DNA of 11,206 bases, from contig DFYP01000011.1 of assembly GCA_002382645.1 (NCBI GenBank), positions 1 to 11,206 of the forward strand, read 5' to 3'. The notes beneath the pieces are model-generated. The model did no database searches and was not told the DNA's origin. It worked only from the letters and a program-made list of their open reading frames with translations. The translations under genes and the position numbers were made by a program. This stretch comes from Desulfovibrio sp. UBA4079 (GTDB taxonomy: Bacteria > Desulfobacterota > Desulfovibrionia > Desulfovibrionales > Desulfovibrionaceae). Shown in pieces: positions 6,159-11,206 of the stretch. Numbering within the stretch: the first letter of the stretch is position 1; each line of letters starts with the position of its first letter.

Positions 6159-7445
6159 CTAGAGGATCCGGAAGAGCACGGTGGGCTTGCGGGTGAAGGC
6201 CATGGCGTCGATCTCCGCGGCCACGGCCTCGGCGGCCTTGGCCTGGGCCGCGTGGGTCAGGAACACGATGGGCACGTCCGTGCCGGACTCGTCGCCCTTC
6301 TGCACGGCCTGGGCAATGGAGATGTTGTGGTCGGCCATGGCCTTGGCGATGGCCGCCATGACGCCGGGCCGGTCGGCCACGGTGAAGCGGTAGTAGTAGC
6401 AGGACACGGCCAGATCCGGCGGCAGGATCTCGGCGGGCGAGAGCGGGGCCGCGCCGAAGCCGGTGTTGTCCGGCAGGAAGCCCGGGCGGCAGACGTCCAT
6501 GAGGTCGGCCAGCACGGCGCTGGCCGTGGGCAGGGAGCCCGCGCCCTGGCCGTGGAACATGATCGGGCCCACGGCGTTGCCCTCCAGGCGCACGGCGTTG
6601 TAGTTGCCGCCCACCCGGGCCAGGAGGAAGGTGTGCTTGACCAGGGCCGGGAAGACCCCGGCCTCCAGGCGTCCCTCCACGTCGCGCACCTGGGCCAGCA
6701 ATTTGATGCGGTAGCCGAACTCCCGGGCGATCTCGATGTCCTGCTGGGTCACGCCGGTGATCCCGCGCACGGGCAGGGCCTTGAGCGGGTAGTCCCGGCC
6801 GTAGGCCAGGCGGATGAGCACCACGAGCTTGTGGGCCGTGTCCACGCCCTCGATGTCGAAGGTCGGGTCGGCCTCGGCATAGCCCAGGGCCTGGGCCTGG
6901 GTCAGGGCCGTGTCGAACTCCAGGCCGTTGGTGGTCATCTCCGAGAGGATGTAGTTGGCCGTGCCGTTGAGGATGCCCACCAGCTTCTCGATGCGGTTGC
7001 CCGAGAGCGAGTCCTTGAGGGCCTGGACAATGGGGATGCCCCCGGCCACGCTGGCCTCGTAGAGCAGGCCCCGGCCCTGTTTCGCGGCCAGGGCGAACAG
7101 TTCGGTCCCGTGCTCGGCCAGGAGGTGCTTGTTGGCCGTGATCACGTGCTTGCCGGCGGTCAGCGCGCGCTCGATGAGCGACCTGGCCGCCTCGATGCCG
7201 CCCATGAGCTCCACGATCACCGGGATTTCCGGGTCGTCCACCAGGGCCGAGGGGTCGGTGCAGAAGGCCGCGCCGGGGCCGGGCTGGGCGGCGCGCTGCT
7301 TGGCCGGGTCGCGCACGAGCACGGTCTTGATGGCCAGGCGCTTGCCGATGCGGCGCTCGATCCAGTCGCCGTTCTCCTGAAGGACCCGGGCCAGGCCCGA
7401 GCCCACTGTGCCGAATCCCGCCAGCCCGATGCGTACCGTTTCCAT
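6159..7445 (-). CDS. hom: Homoserine dehydrogenase with C-terminal ACT domain
   Basis: Hom reduces aspartate 4-semialdehyde to homoserine with NAD(P)H, the branch point to threonine and methionine. The product is 428 residues, typical of a monofunctional enzyme with an ACT domain. The Rossmann motif GFGTVGSG is at residues 10-17, the catalytic-domain signature GILNGTANYILSEM is present, and the ACT domain runs from about 348 to 428 (YYYRFTVADRPGVMAAIAK), which usually binds threonine as feedback inhibitor. The ATG at 7445 begins METVRIGLAGFG, with AGGA upstream. Longer open frame beyond it lies over the aminotransferase gene and is spurious. It is 8 bases after the aminotransferase stop and 12 bases before the apgM-like gene, so all are in one operon. 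No aspartokinase fusion is present. Confidence 0.96.
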   Translation of the reverse strand: METVRIGLAGFGTVGSGLARVLQENGDWIERRIGKRLAIKTVLVRDPAKQRAAQPGPGAAFCTDPSALVDDPEIPVIVELMGGIEAARSLIERALTAGKHVITANKHLLAEHGTELFALAAKQGRGLLYEASVAGGIPIVQALKDSLSGNRIEKLVGILNGTANYILSEMTTNGLEFDTALTQAQALGYAEADPTFDIEGVDTAHKLVVLIRLAYGRDYPLKALPVRGITGVTQQDIEIAREFGYRIKLLAQVRDVEGRLEAGVFPALVKHTFLLARVGGNYNAVRLEGNAVGPIMFHGQGAGSLPTASAVLADLMDVCRPGFLPDNTGFGAAPLSPAEILPPDLAVSCYYYRFTVADRPGVMAAIAKAMADHNISIAQAVQKGDESGTDVPIVFLTHAAQAKAAEAVAAEIDAMAFTRKPTVLFRIL

Positions 7446-7453
7446 GACCCGTC

Positions 7454-8626
7454 CTATTTGCCGAGGAACTTCTTGATCCCGCGCATGGCCTGGTTGATGC
7501 GGTGGCGGTTTTCCACCAGGGCGAAGCGCACGTGCCCGTCGCCGTACTCGCCGAAGCCCAGGCCCGGGGACACGGCCACGTGGGCCTCCTTGAGCAGGAG
7601 CTTGGAGAATTCCACGCTGCCGAGCTTCTTGAACTCGTCCGGGATCTCGGCCCAGACGAACATGGTGGCCTTGGGCTTGGGCACGTTCCAGCCGGCCCGG
7701 GCCAGGCCCTCGCAAAGGGCGTCGCGGCGGTCCTGGTGCTCGTCCATGATCTCGCGCACATACTCCTGGGGCCCGTTCAGGGCGTGGCAGGCGGCGATCT
7801 GGATGGGCTGGAAGATGCCGTAGTCCAGGTAGCTCTTGATCCGGGTCAGGGCCTGGACCATGTCCCGGTTGCCGCAGCAGAAGCCCACGCGCCAGCCGGC
7901 CATGGAATAGCTCTTGGTCAGGGAGAAGAACTCCACGCCCACGTCCTTGGCGCCCTCGGCCTGGAGGAAGCTCGGGGCCTGGTAGCCGTCGTAGGTGAAG
8001 TCGGCGTAGGCAAAGTCGTGGATCACCATCATCCCGTGTTCCTTGGCGAAATCCACGATGCGCTGGAAGAAGGCCAGGTCGCAGGTCTCGGTGGTCGGGT
8101 TGTGCGGGAAGTTGATGACCAGAAGCTTGGGCTTGGGCCAACAGTGGCGCACGGCCAGCTGCATGTCCTCGAAGAAGTCCCGGCCCGGGCCGATGGGGAC
8201 GCGGCGCACGTCGGCCCCGGCGATGATCGCGGCGTAGGGATGGATGGGGTAGGCCGGGTCCGGGGTCAGGACCACGTCGCCCGGGGCGAGCATGACCAGG
8301 GCCAGGTGGGCCAGGCCTTCCTTGGCGCCCATGGTCACGACCACTTCCTGGTTGTGGTCCAGCTCCACGTTGAAGCGGTTGCGGTACCAGTTGGCCATGG
8401 CCTGCCGCAGGCCGTTGATGCCCTTGGAAGCGCTGTAGCGGTGGTTGATGGGCTTCTGCACGGCCTCCACGAGCTTGTCCACCACGTGCTTGGGCGAGGG
8501 CAGGTCGGGGTTGCCCATGCCCAGGTCCACGATGTCGGCGCCCTCGTGGCGCAGCTTCATCTTGAGCTCGTTGACCGTGGCGAAAACATAGGGCGGCAGA
8601 CGGTGTACCCGGGCGAACTGGTGCAT
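7454..8626 (-). CDS. alaC: Class I PLP aminotransferase, AlaC-type (glutamate-pyruvate aminotransferase)
   Basis: This is a cytoplasmic fold-type I aminotransferase of 390 residues. The sequence closely follows E. coli AlaC as I remember it, including the N-terminal RLPPYVF, DLGMGNPD, the PYSAS-like substrate loop RYSASKGI, NFPHNPT (172-178), HDFAYADF (203-210) and SLTKSYSMAGWR with the PLP lysine at K238. The expected reaction is alanine plus 2-oxoglutarate to pyruvate plus glutamate. Its place ahead of hom leaves open that it acts on aspartate/oxaloacetate to feed the threonine pathway. The ATG follows GAGGAG at ideal spacing and a strong promoter lies 50-80 bases upstream, so this is the first gene of the four-gene operon. 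Confidence 0.92.
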   Translation of the reverse strand: MHQFARVHRLPPYVFATVNELKMKLRHEGADIVDLGMGNPDLPSPKHVVDKLVEAVQKPINHRYSASKGINGLRQAMANWYRNRFNVELDHNQEVVVTMGAKEGLAHLALVMLAPGDVVLTPDPAYPIHPYAAIIAGADVRRVPIGPGRDFFEDMQLAVRHCWPKPKLLVINFPHNPTTETCDLAFFQRIVDFAKEHGMMVIHDFAYADFTYDGYQAPSFLQAEGAKDVGVEFFSLTKSYSMAGWRVGFCCGNRDMVQALTRIKSYLDYGIFQPIQIAACHALNGPQEYVREIMDEHQDRRDALCEGLARAGWNVPKPKATMFVWAEIPDEFKKLGSVEFSKLLLKEAHVAVSPGLGFGEYGDGHVRFALVENRHRINQAMRGIKKFLGK

Positions 8627-8677
8627 GGCCGTGACTCCTCGCTCTCTCGGCGGATGAGGTATGGTATGAAGAGGTAT

Positions 8678-8707
8678 CTATTAGCCGCGCCGCCTAGGCC
8701 CTGTCAA
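8678..8707 (-). promoter_or_regulatory. Sigma70-type promoter for the alaC-hom-apgM-thioesterase operon
   Basis: On the minus strand a perfect TTGACA (8707 down to 8702) is followed after 18 bases by TAATAG (8683 down to 8678). The expected transcript start is about 45 bases before the aminotransferase ATG. The leader contains GGTAT-type short repeats. This is the best promoter in the window. Confidence 0.7.
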
Positions 8708-8712
8708 AGCCA

Positions 8713-8771
8713 ATTCACGGGGGCGCGGGCCGTGATTTTCACGCCGGGCCGATTGAACGGGGGGCGCGGGC
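8713..8771. repeat. Direct repeat flanking a small palindrome in the divergent intergenic region
   Basis: GGGGGCGCGGGC occurs at 8719-8730 and again at 8760-8771, 41 bases apart and each preceded by a similar ATT(C/G)A(A)C stretch. Between them is a perfect 13-base palindrome, CGTGA-TTT-TCACG (8731-8743). The cluster lies between the aminotransferase promoter and the cytosine deaminase gene and could be a regulator binding region. No regulator can be named. Confidence 0.45.
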
Positions 8772-8822
8772 GTGCTAGGGACGAAGAAAATGGTTCCGCT
8801 GCGCGGAATCGGGGAGGACTCC

Positions 8823-9275
8823 ATGCCCAAGGCCCTGGATTACCACGCCATGCTCCAGGAGGCCCTGGTGGAGGCCCGTCTCGGCCTGGCCGAGGGCGGC
8901 ATTCCCATCGGCGCGGCCCTGTTCGACGCCGCGGGCCGGCTCATCGGCCGGGGCCGCAACCGCCGGGTCCAGGACGGGGACCCGTCCATGCACGCCGAGA
9001 CCAACGCCTTCCGCAACGCCGGACGCCGCAAGAGCTACCGGGACACGGTCATGGTCACCACCCTGGCCCCCTGCTGGTACTGCTGCGGGCTCATCAAGCA
9101 GTTCAAGATCGGCACCGTGGTGCTGGGCGAGTCGCGCACCTTCCAGGGCGGGGTCTCCTGGCTCAAGCGCCAGGGCGTGAAGGTCGTGGACTTGAAGGAC
9201 AAGGAATGCGAGGAGCTGCTGGCCCGCTTCATCCGGGCCAATCCCGAGATATGGAACGAGGATATCGGGGAATGA
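8823..9275 (+). CDS. Cytosine deaminase, yeast Fcy1-like zinc enzyme
   Basis: This is a predicted zinc-dependent deaminase that turns cytosine to uracil plus ammonia in pyrimidine salvage. It is 150 residues. The CDA-fold zinc site is H57-A-E59 in MHAETNAFRNAGRRK and P83-C84-x2-C87 in LAPCWYC. The C-terminus (PEIWNEDIGE) closely follows that of yeast cytosine deaminase as I recall it (WFEDIGE), where an Asp contacts the cytosine; D147 is the equivalent. That tail separates it from tRNA adenosine deaminase (TadA) and guanine deaminase. The ATG at 8823 follows GGGGAGG; an in-frame ATG 17 codons upstream lacks such a site. It stands alone, divergent from the aminotransferase operon and convergent with the PilZ gene. 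Other nucleobase analogues cannot be excluded as substrates. Confidence 0.88.
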   Translation: MPKALDYHAMLQEALVEARLGLAEGGIPIGAALFDAAGRLIGRGRNRRVQDGDPSMHAETNAFRNAGRRKSYRDTVMVTTLAPCWYCCGLIKQFKIGTVVLGESRTFQGGVSWLKRQGVKVVDLKDKECEELLARFIRANPEIWNEDIGE

Positions 9276-9294
9276 GGCCGGTCAGATTCCGGCC
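9276..9294. terminator. Possible bidirectional terminator hairpin between convergent genes
   Basis: GGCCGG (9276-9281) pairs with CCGGCC (9289-9294) around a 7-base loop. The hairpin spans the 6-base gap between the deaminase stop and the PilZ gene stop. There is no T-run on either side, so it is at best a weak or Rho-assisted terminator. Confidence 0.35.
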
Positions 9295-9668
9295 AGGGGC
9301 CGGTCCAGGGCTCCGGGGCAGGACTCGGCCCGGATCATGCGCGAGAGCGTCATGCAGTCCAGCTCCAGGGGGTCCTCGAAGCACACGCCGCAGCGGCTTT
9401 CGGTGATCCAGCGCACCACGCCCCGGGTGCTGGACAGGAAGCCGATGAGCCCGTTGAAGATGCAGCCCTTGAAGAAGACCGCGGCCCCGGTGGTCAGGGG
9501 GGCGTCCTGCGGCAGGAGCAGGCAGGCCCCGGCCGGGGAGATGTCCTCGAGCAGGGCGTCGCAGCAGACGCCGTCGGCGCACACGGACAGGTCGCATTGG
9601 CGCAGCTGGGCCAGCATTCCGGCCAGGGACACGCGTAAGTGGTTGCGGCGATTGAGACAGAGCTTCAT
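9282..9668 (-). CDS. Single-domain PilZ protein, cysteine-rich
   Basis: This is a predicted cyclic di-GMP receptor of the PilZ family, 128 residues, with no other domain or membrane segment. The binding motifs are R8-x3-R12 (RNHLR) and D42-x-S44-x2-G47 (DISPAG), with the usual later strand ending in VRWITE then GVCFEDP. The ATG at 9668 follows GAGGT at correct spacing. A start 8 codons upstream is possible but has a poorer site. Unusually it holds 11 cysteines (4, 25, 30, 35, 36, 49, 69, 93, 96, 105, 117), including a CC pair and C-x2-C, which is far more than PilZ domains need. It converges on the deaminase gene and diverges from ilvE. Targets could include motility or exopolysaccharide control, but nothing nearby shows which. 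Confidence 0.8.
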   Translation of the reverse strand: MKLCLNRRNHLRVSLAGMLAQLRQCDLSVCADGVCCDALLEDISPAGACLLLPQDAPLTTGAAVFFKGCIFNGLIGFLSSTRGVVRWITESRCGVCFEDPLELDCMTLSRMIRAESCPGALDRPLAGI

Positions 9669-9701
9669 AGGGACCTCGGGCGGATGGCCCATGCAGGGCT
9701 C

Positions 9702-9730
9702 CCCATAGCCGCGCGTCCAGGTTTTGGCAA
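9702..9730 (-). promoter_or_regulatory. Tentative sigma70-type promoter for the PilZ gene
   Basis: On the minus strand TTGCCA (9730 down to 9725) is followed after exactly 17 bases by TATGGG (9707 down to 9702), about 34 bases before the PilZ gene ATG. The -35 is good (5 of 6) and the -10 poor (3 of 6). Confidence 0.4.
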
Positions 9731-9751
9731 GGGTTTTTCCGGCTTCCCGTC

Positions 9752-9780
9752 TTGACCTCCCCCAGCGAATTCTTTAGCCT
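9752..9780 (+). promoter_or_regulatory. Tentative sigma70-type promoter for ilvE
   Basis: TTGACC (9752-9757) is followed after 17 bases by TAGCCT (9775-9780), about 60 bases before the ilvE ATG. The -35 is good and the -10 weak. A TATATG at 9790-9795 is an alternative -10 without a matching -35. Confidence 0.4.
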
Positions 9781-9842
9781 CCGGTTCCTTATATGACCGC
9801 GCCCGTTGCGGGCGGCGGCGTTTTCCCCTGAAGGAGAGGGCC

Positions 9843-10772
9843 ATGGTTCAGAAATCCGAGAAAATCTGGTTCGACGGCAAGCTGGTCCCCTGGGACGAGG
9901 CCAACGTCCACGTGCTGACCCATACCCTGCACTACGGCGCGGGCGTGTTCGAGGGCATCCGGGCCTACGAGTGCGCCGACGGCTCCTCGGCGGTCTTCCG
10001 GCTCAAGGAGCACGTCATCCGCCTGCACGATTCCGCCCACATCCTCGGCATCGCCGTGCCCTTCGACGTGGACGAGCTCATGGACGCCTGCGTGGAGACG
10101 CTCCAGAAGAACAAGCTCAAGGCCGGCTACATCCGGCCCCTGGTCTTCATCGGCGACGGGGCCATGGGCGTGCATCCGGGCAAGAACCCCATCCGCGTGG
10201 CCATCGCCACCTGGCCCTGGGGCGCGTACCTGGGCGAGGAGGCCCTGGAGAAGGGCATCCGCATCAAGACCTCGTCCTTTGCCCGGCACCACGTCAACGT
10301 CATGATGACCAAGGCCAAGGTCTGCGGCAACTACGTGAATTCCGTGCTGGCCAAGACCGAGGCCGTGGCCGACGGCTACGACGAGGCCCTCATGCTGGAC
10401 ACCATGGGCTTTGTGTCCGAGGCCAGCGGCGAGAACATCTTCATCGTCAAGAACGACGTGATCAAGACCACGCCGCTGACCTCCGTGCTGCCGGGCATCA
10501 CCCGCGACAGCATCATCAACCTGGCCCGGGACCTGGGCTACGAGGTCCAGGAGCAGATCTTCACCCGCGACGAGCTGTACATCGCGGACGAGGCCTTCTT
10601 CAGCGGCACGGCAGCCGAGATCACGCCCATTCGCGAACTGGACCGCATTGAGCTGGGGCAGCCCGGTTATGTGGGCAGCCGCGGCCCGATCACCGAGAAA
10701 ATCCAGAGCGCGTTCTTTGACATCGTCAACGGCCGCAACCCCAAATATGCCCACTGGCTGACGAAGGTCTAA
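9843..10772 (+). CDS. ilvE: Branched-chain amino acid aminotransferase
   Basis: IlvE catalyses the last step of valine, leucine and isoleucine synthesis, moving an amino group between glutamate and the branched 2-oxoacids. The product is 309 residues, normal for fold-type IV BCATs. Marks are HTLHYGAGVFEGIRAY (27-42), R98 and nearby YIRPL, the PLP lysine K159 in AKVCGNYVNS (158-167), GYDEALMLD (178-186), SEASGENIF (192-200), LPGITR (216-221) and FFSGTAAEITP (252-262). These follow E. coli IlvE closely. The ATG has an AAGGAGAGG Shine-Dalgarno. A small zinc-finger gene begins 1 base after the stop and is certainly co-transcribed. The GTAAEITP and SEASGEN motifs argue against D-amino acid transaminase or aminodeoxychorismate lyase. 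Confidence 0.96.
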   Translation: MVQKSEKIWFDGKLVPWDEANVHVLTHTLHYGAGVFEGIRAYECADGSSAVFRLKEHVIRLHDSAHILGIAVPFDVDELMDACVETLQKNKLKAGYIRPLVFIGDGAMGVHPGKNPIRVAIATWPWGAYLGEEALEKGIRIKTSSFARHHVNVMMTKAKVCGNYVNSVLAKTEAVADGYDEALMLDTMGFVSEASGENIFIVKNDVIKTTPLTSVLPGITRDSIINLARDLGYEVQEQIFTRDELYIADEAFFSGTAAEITPIRELDRIELGQPGYVGSRGPITEKIQSAFFDIVNGRNPKYAHWLTKV

Positions 10773-10773
10773 C

Positions 10774-10977
10774 ATGACAAACGCAACCGTTGAACTGCTG
10801 GCCAAAGACCTGAACCACCAGGGCGGCGTCTATTGCCCGAGCCCGCTGGCCCACATGAGCATCTGGAACAGCCACCCCAAGGTCTATCTCGATGTGGCCC
10901 GGACCGGCCAGGCCAAATGCCCCTACTGCGGCACGGTCTACAAGCTCAAGGAAGGCGAGCACTTCCACGGCCATTAA
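10774..10977 (+). CDS. Small zinc-finger protein, CHCC type (zf-CHCC)
   Basis: This 67-residue protein is of the zf-CHCC family, which is related to the zinc-binding part of the mitochondrial complex I subunit NDUFS6. The likely zinc ligands are C21, H34 (in NSHPKVYLDV), C49 and C52 (in CPYCGTVYKL), matching the C-H-C-C order. The C-terminus EHFHGH is rich in His. The function of bacterial stand-alone members is unknown to me. The start is 1 base after the ilvE stop with AAGG upstream, so the two are translationally linked. The last codons run into an intrinsic terminator whose stem begins at the stop codon, marking this as the end of the ilvE unit. Confidence 0.88.
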   Translation: MTNATVELLAKDLNHQGGVYCPSPLAHMSIWNSHPKVYLDVARTGQAKCPYCGTVYKLKEGEHFHGH

Positions 10978-11010
10978 TTGGGGTCAGATTCCAATTAATT
11001 TCGTTTTTTT
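10973..11010 (+). terminator. Rho-independent terminator after ilvE and the zinc-finger gene
   Basis: A perfect 9-base inverted repeat, ATTAATTGG (10973-10981) with CCAATTAAT (10991-10999), surrounds the loop GGTCAGATT and is followed after TTCG by seven T (11004-11010). The stem begins inside the final codons of the upstream gene. It is AT-rich for so GC-rich a genome, and its left arm plus loop reads TTGGGGTCAGA, a motif I know from the ends of REP-associated repeat elements, so it may be a repeat that serves as terminator. Confidence 0.75.
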
Positions 11011-11145
11011 GCATTCGAGGGTCAGAAGTGTGAGGATAGTCTGTGAGGGCAGTGCGCGGGGTATTGCTGAGGTTCAATACCAATCCCATGAAACGCAATC
11101 TAACGTTCATGGCAACCGTGCCACCCCGAAGCATTCAAGAAGGCT
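11011..11145. other. Gene-free stretch with an imperfect hairpin
   Basis: I see no convincing gene here: the short open frames lack ribosome sites and family motifs. The composition is visibly richer in A and T than the genes to the left. A second GTCAGA occurs just after the terminator. One hairpin is clear: CCATGAA-A-CG (11086-11095) pairs with CGTTCATGG (11104-11112) around an 8-base loop with a single bulged A. Confidence 0.5.
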
Positions 11146-11206
11146 GTCATTGCGAACGCAGTGAAGCAATCCATGACCCCGGACTGCATGGACTGCCGCG
11201 CTTCGC
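11146..11206. repeat. Dispersed palindromic repeat of the GTCATTGCGA type, cut by the window edge
   Basis: GTCATTGCGA at 11146-11155 followed by GAAGCAATCC resembles a repeat family seen many times per genome in various anaerobes, in which one arm reads toward GAAGCAATCC and the other ends in CGCTTCGCTCGCAATGAC. Here the right arm GGACTGCCGCGCTTCGC (11190-11206) is just entering when the window stops. The centre holds an inner stem, GCAaTCCATG (11166-11175) with CATGGAcTGC (11187-11196), one mismatch. No open frame is present, so it would be a non-autonomous element. Confidence 0.65.

Noticed and set aside
4998..7823. Very long plus-strand open frame (941 codons) opposite hom and the apgM-like gene
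   Set aside because: It is an antisense shadow caused by GC-rich third positions. The translation is low-complexity (rich in G, H, V, A, R) with no family motif, while the minus-strand genes have clear domains and ribosome sites.
7446..8141. N-terminal extension of the homoserine dehydrogenase frame over the aminotransferase gene
   Set aside because: The extension is low-complexity and lies in another frame of alaC. The true start at 7445 gives the normal Rossmann N-terminus and has a ribosome site.
8753..8781. TTGAAC-N17-TAGGGA as a promoter for the cytosine deaminase gene
   Set aside because: The spacing is right but the -10 is poor, and most of the span is the GC-rich direct repeat. It is too weak to list.
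10946..11164. Short open frames in the right end on both strands
   Set aside because: They cross the terminator and the repeat, have no ribosome sites and show no similarity to any family I know.

Overview
The window looks like chromosomal DNA from a high-GC anaerobic deltaproteobacterium, most likely of the Desulfovibrio type. Three things suggest this: strongly GCC/CTG/AAG-biased codons over most of the length, a ferredoxin-linked pyruvate oxidoreductase made of separate subunits, and an aminotransferase - homoserine dehydrogenase - phosphoglycerate-mutase-like gene order that I recall from Desulfovibrio genomes. The assignment is an inference from gene content and composition, not from a database match. 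Most genes are housekeeping or amino-acid metabolism. I see no phage, CRISPR array, insertion sequence with a transposase, rRNA or tRNA.

Layout, left to right. (1) 1-3079, minus strand: porD-porA-porB (delta, alpha and beta subunits of pyruvate:ferredoxin oxidoreductase), overlapping head to tail, followed 2 bases later by the start of carB, which runs off the left edge. Base composition and codon use change inside porB at about 1170-1235, so the left 1.2 kb (end of porB plus carB) looks like DNA of another origin or an assembly join. No gamma subunit is present. (2) 3207-3992, minus: a TIM-barrel amidohydrolase of the COG2159 type. (3) 4176-4546, plus: tatA and a 57-residue two-helix membrane protein. 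(4) 4543-8626, minus: an operon of alaC-type aminotransferase, homoserine dehydrogenase (hom), an apgM-family protein that may be the missing homoserine kinase, and a YbgC-type thioesterase, with a good sigma70 promoter upstream. (5) 8823-9275, plus: a cytosine deaminase resembling the yeast enzyme. (6) 9282-9668, minus: a cysteine-rich single-domain PilZ protein. (7) 9843-10977, plus: ilvE and a small CHCC zinc-finger protein ending in a strong intrinsic terminator. (8) 10978-11206: no gene, but several inverted repeats, including a GTCATTGCGA-type dispersed palindromic repeat cut by the right edge.

How the genes fit together: Por links pyruvate and acetyl-CoA to ferredoxin. The alaC-type enzyme interconverts pyruvate and alanine. 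Hom plus the apgM-like protein could take aspartate semialdehyde to O-phosphohomoserine for threonine. IlvE performs the last step of branched-chain amino acid synthesis. CarB makes carbamoyl phosphate for pyrimidines and arginine. I did not find a convincing undescribed system. The best leads are the mosaic porB, the candidate alternative homoserine kinase, the cysteine-rich PilZ protein and the repeat-bearing right end.
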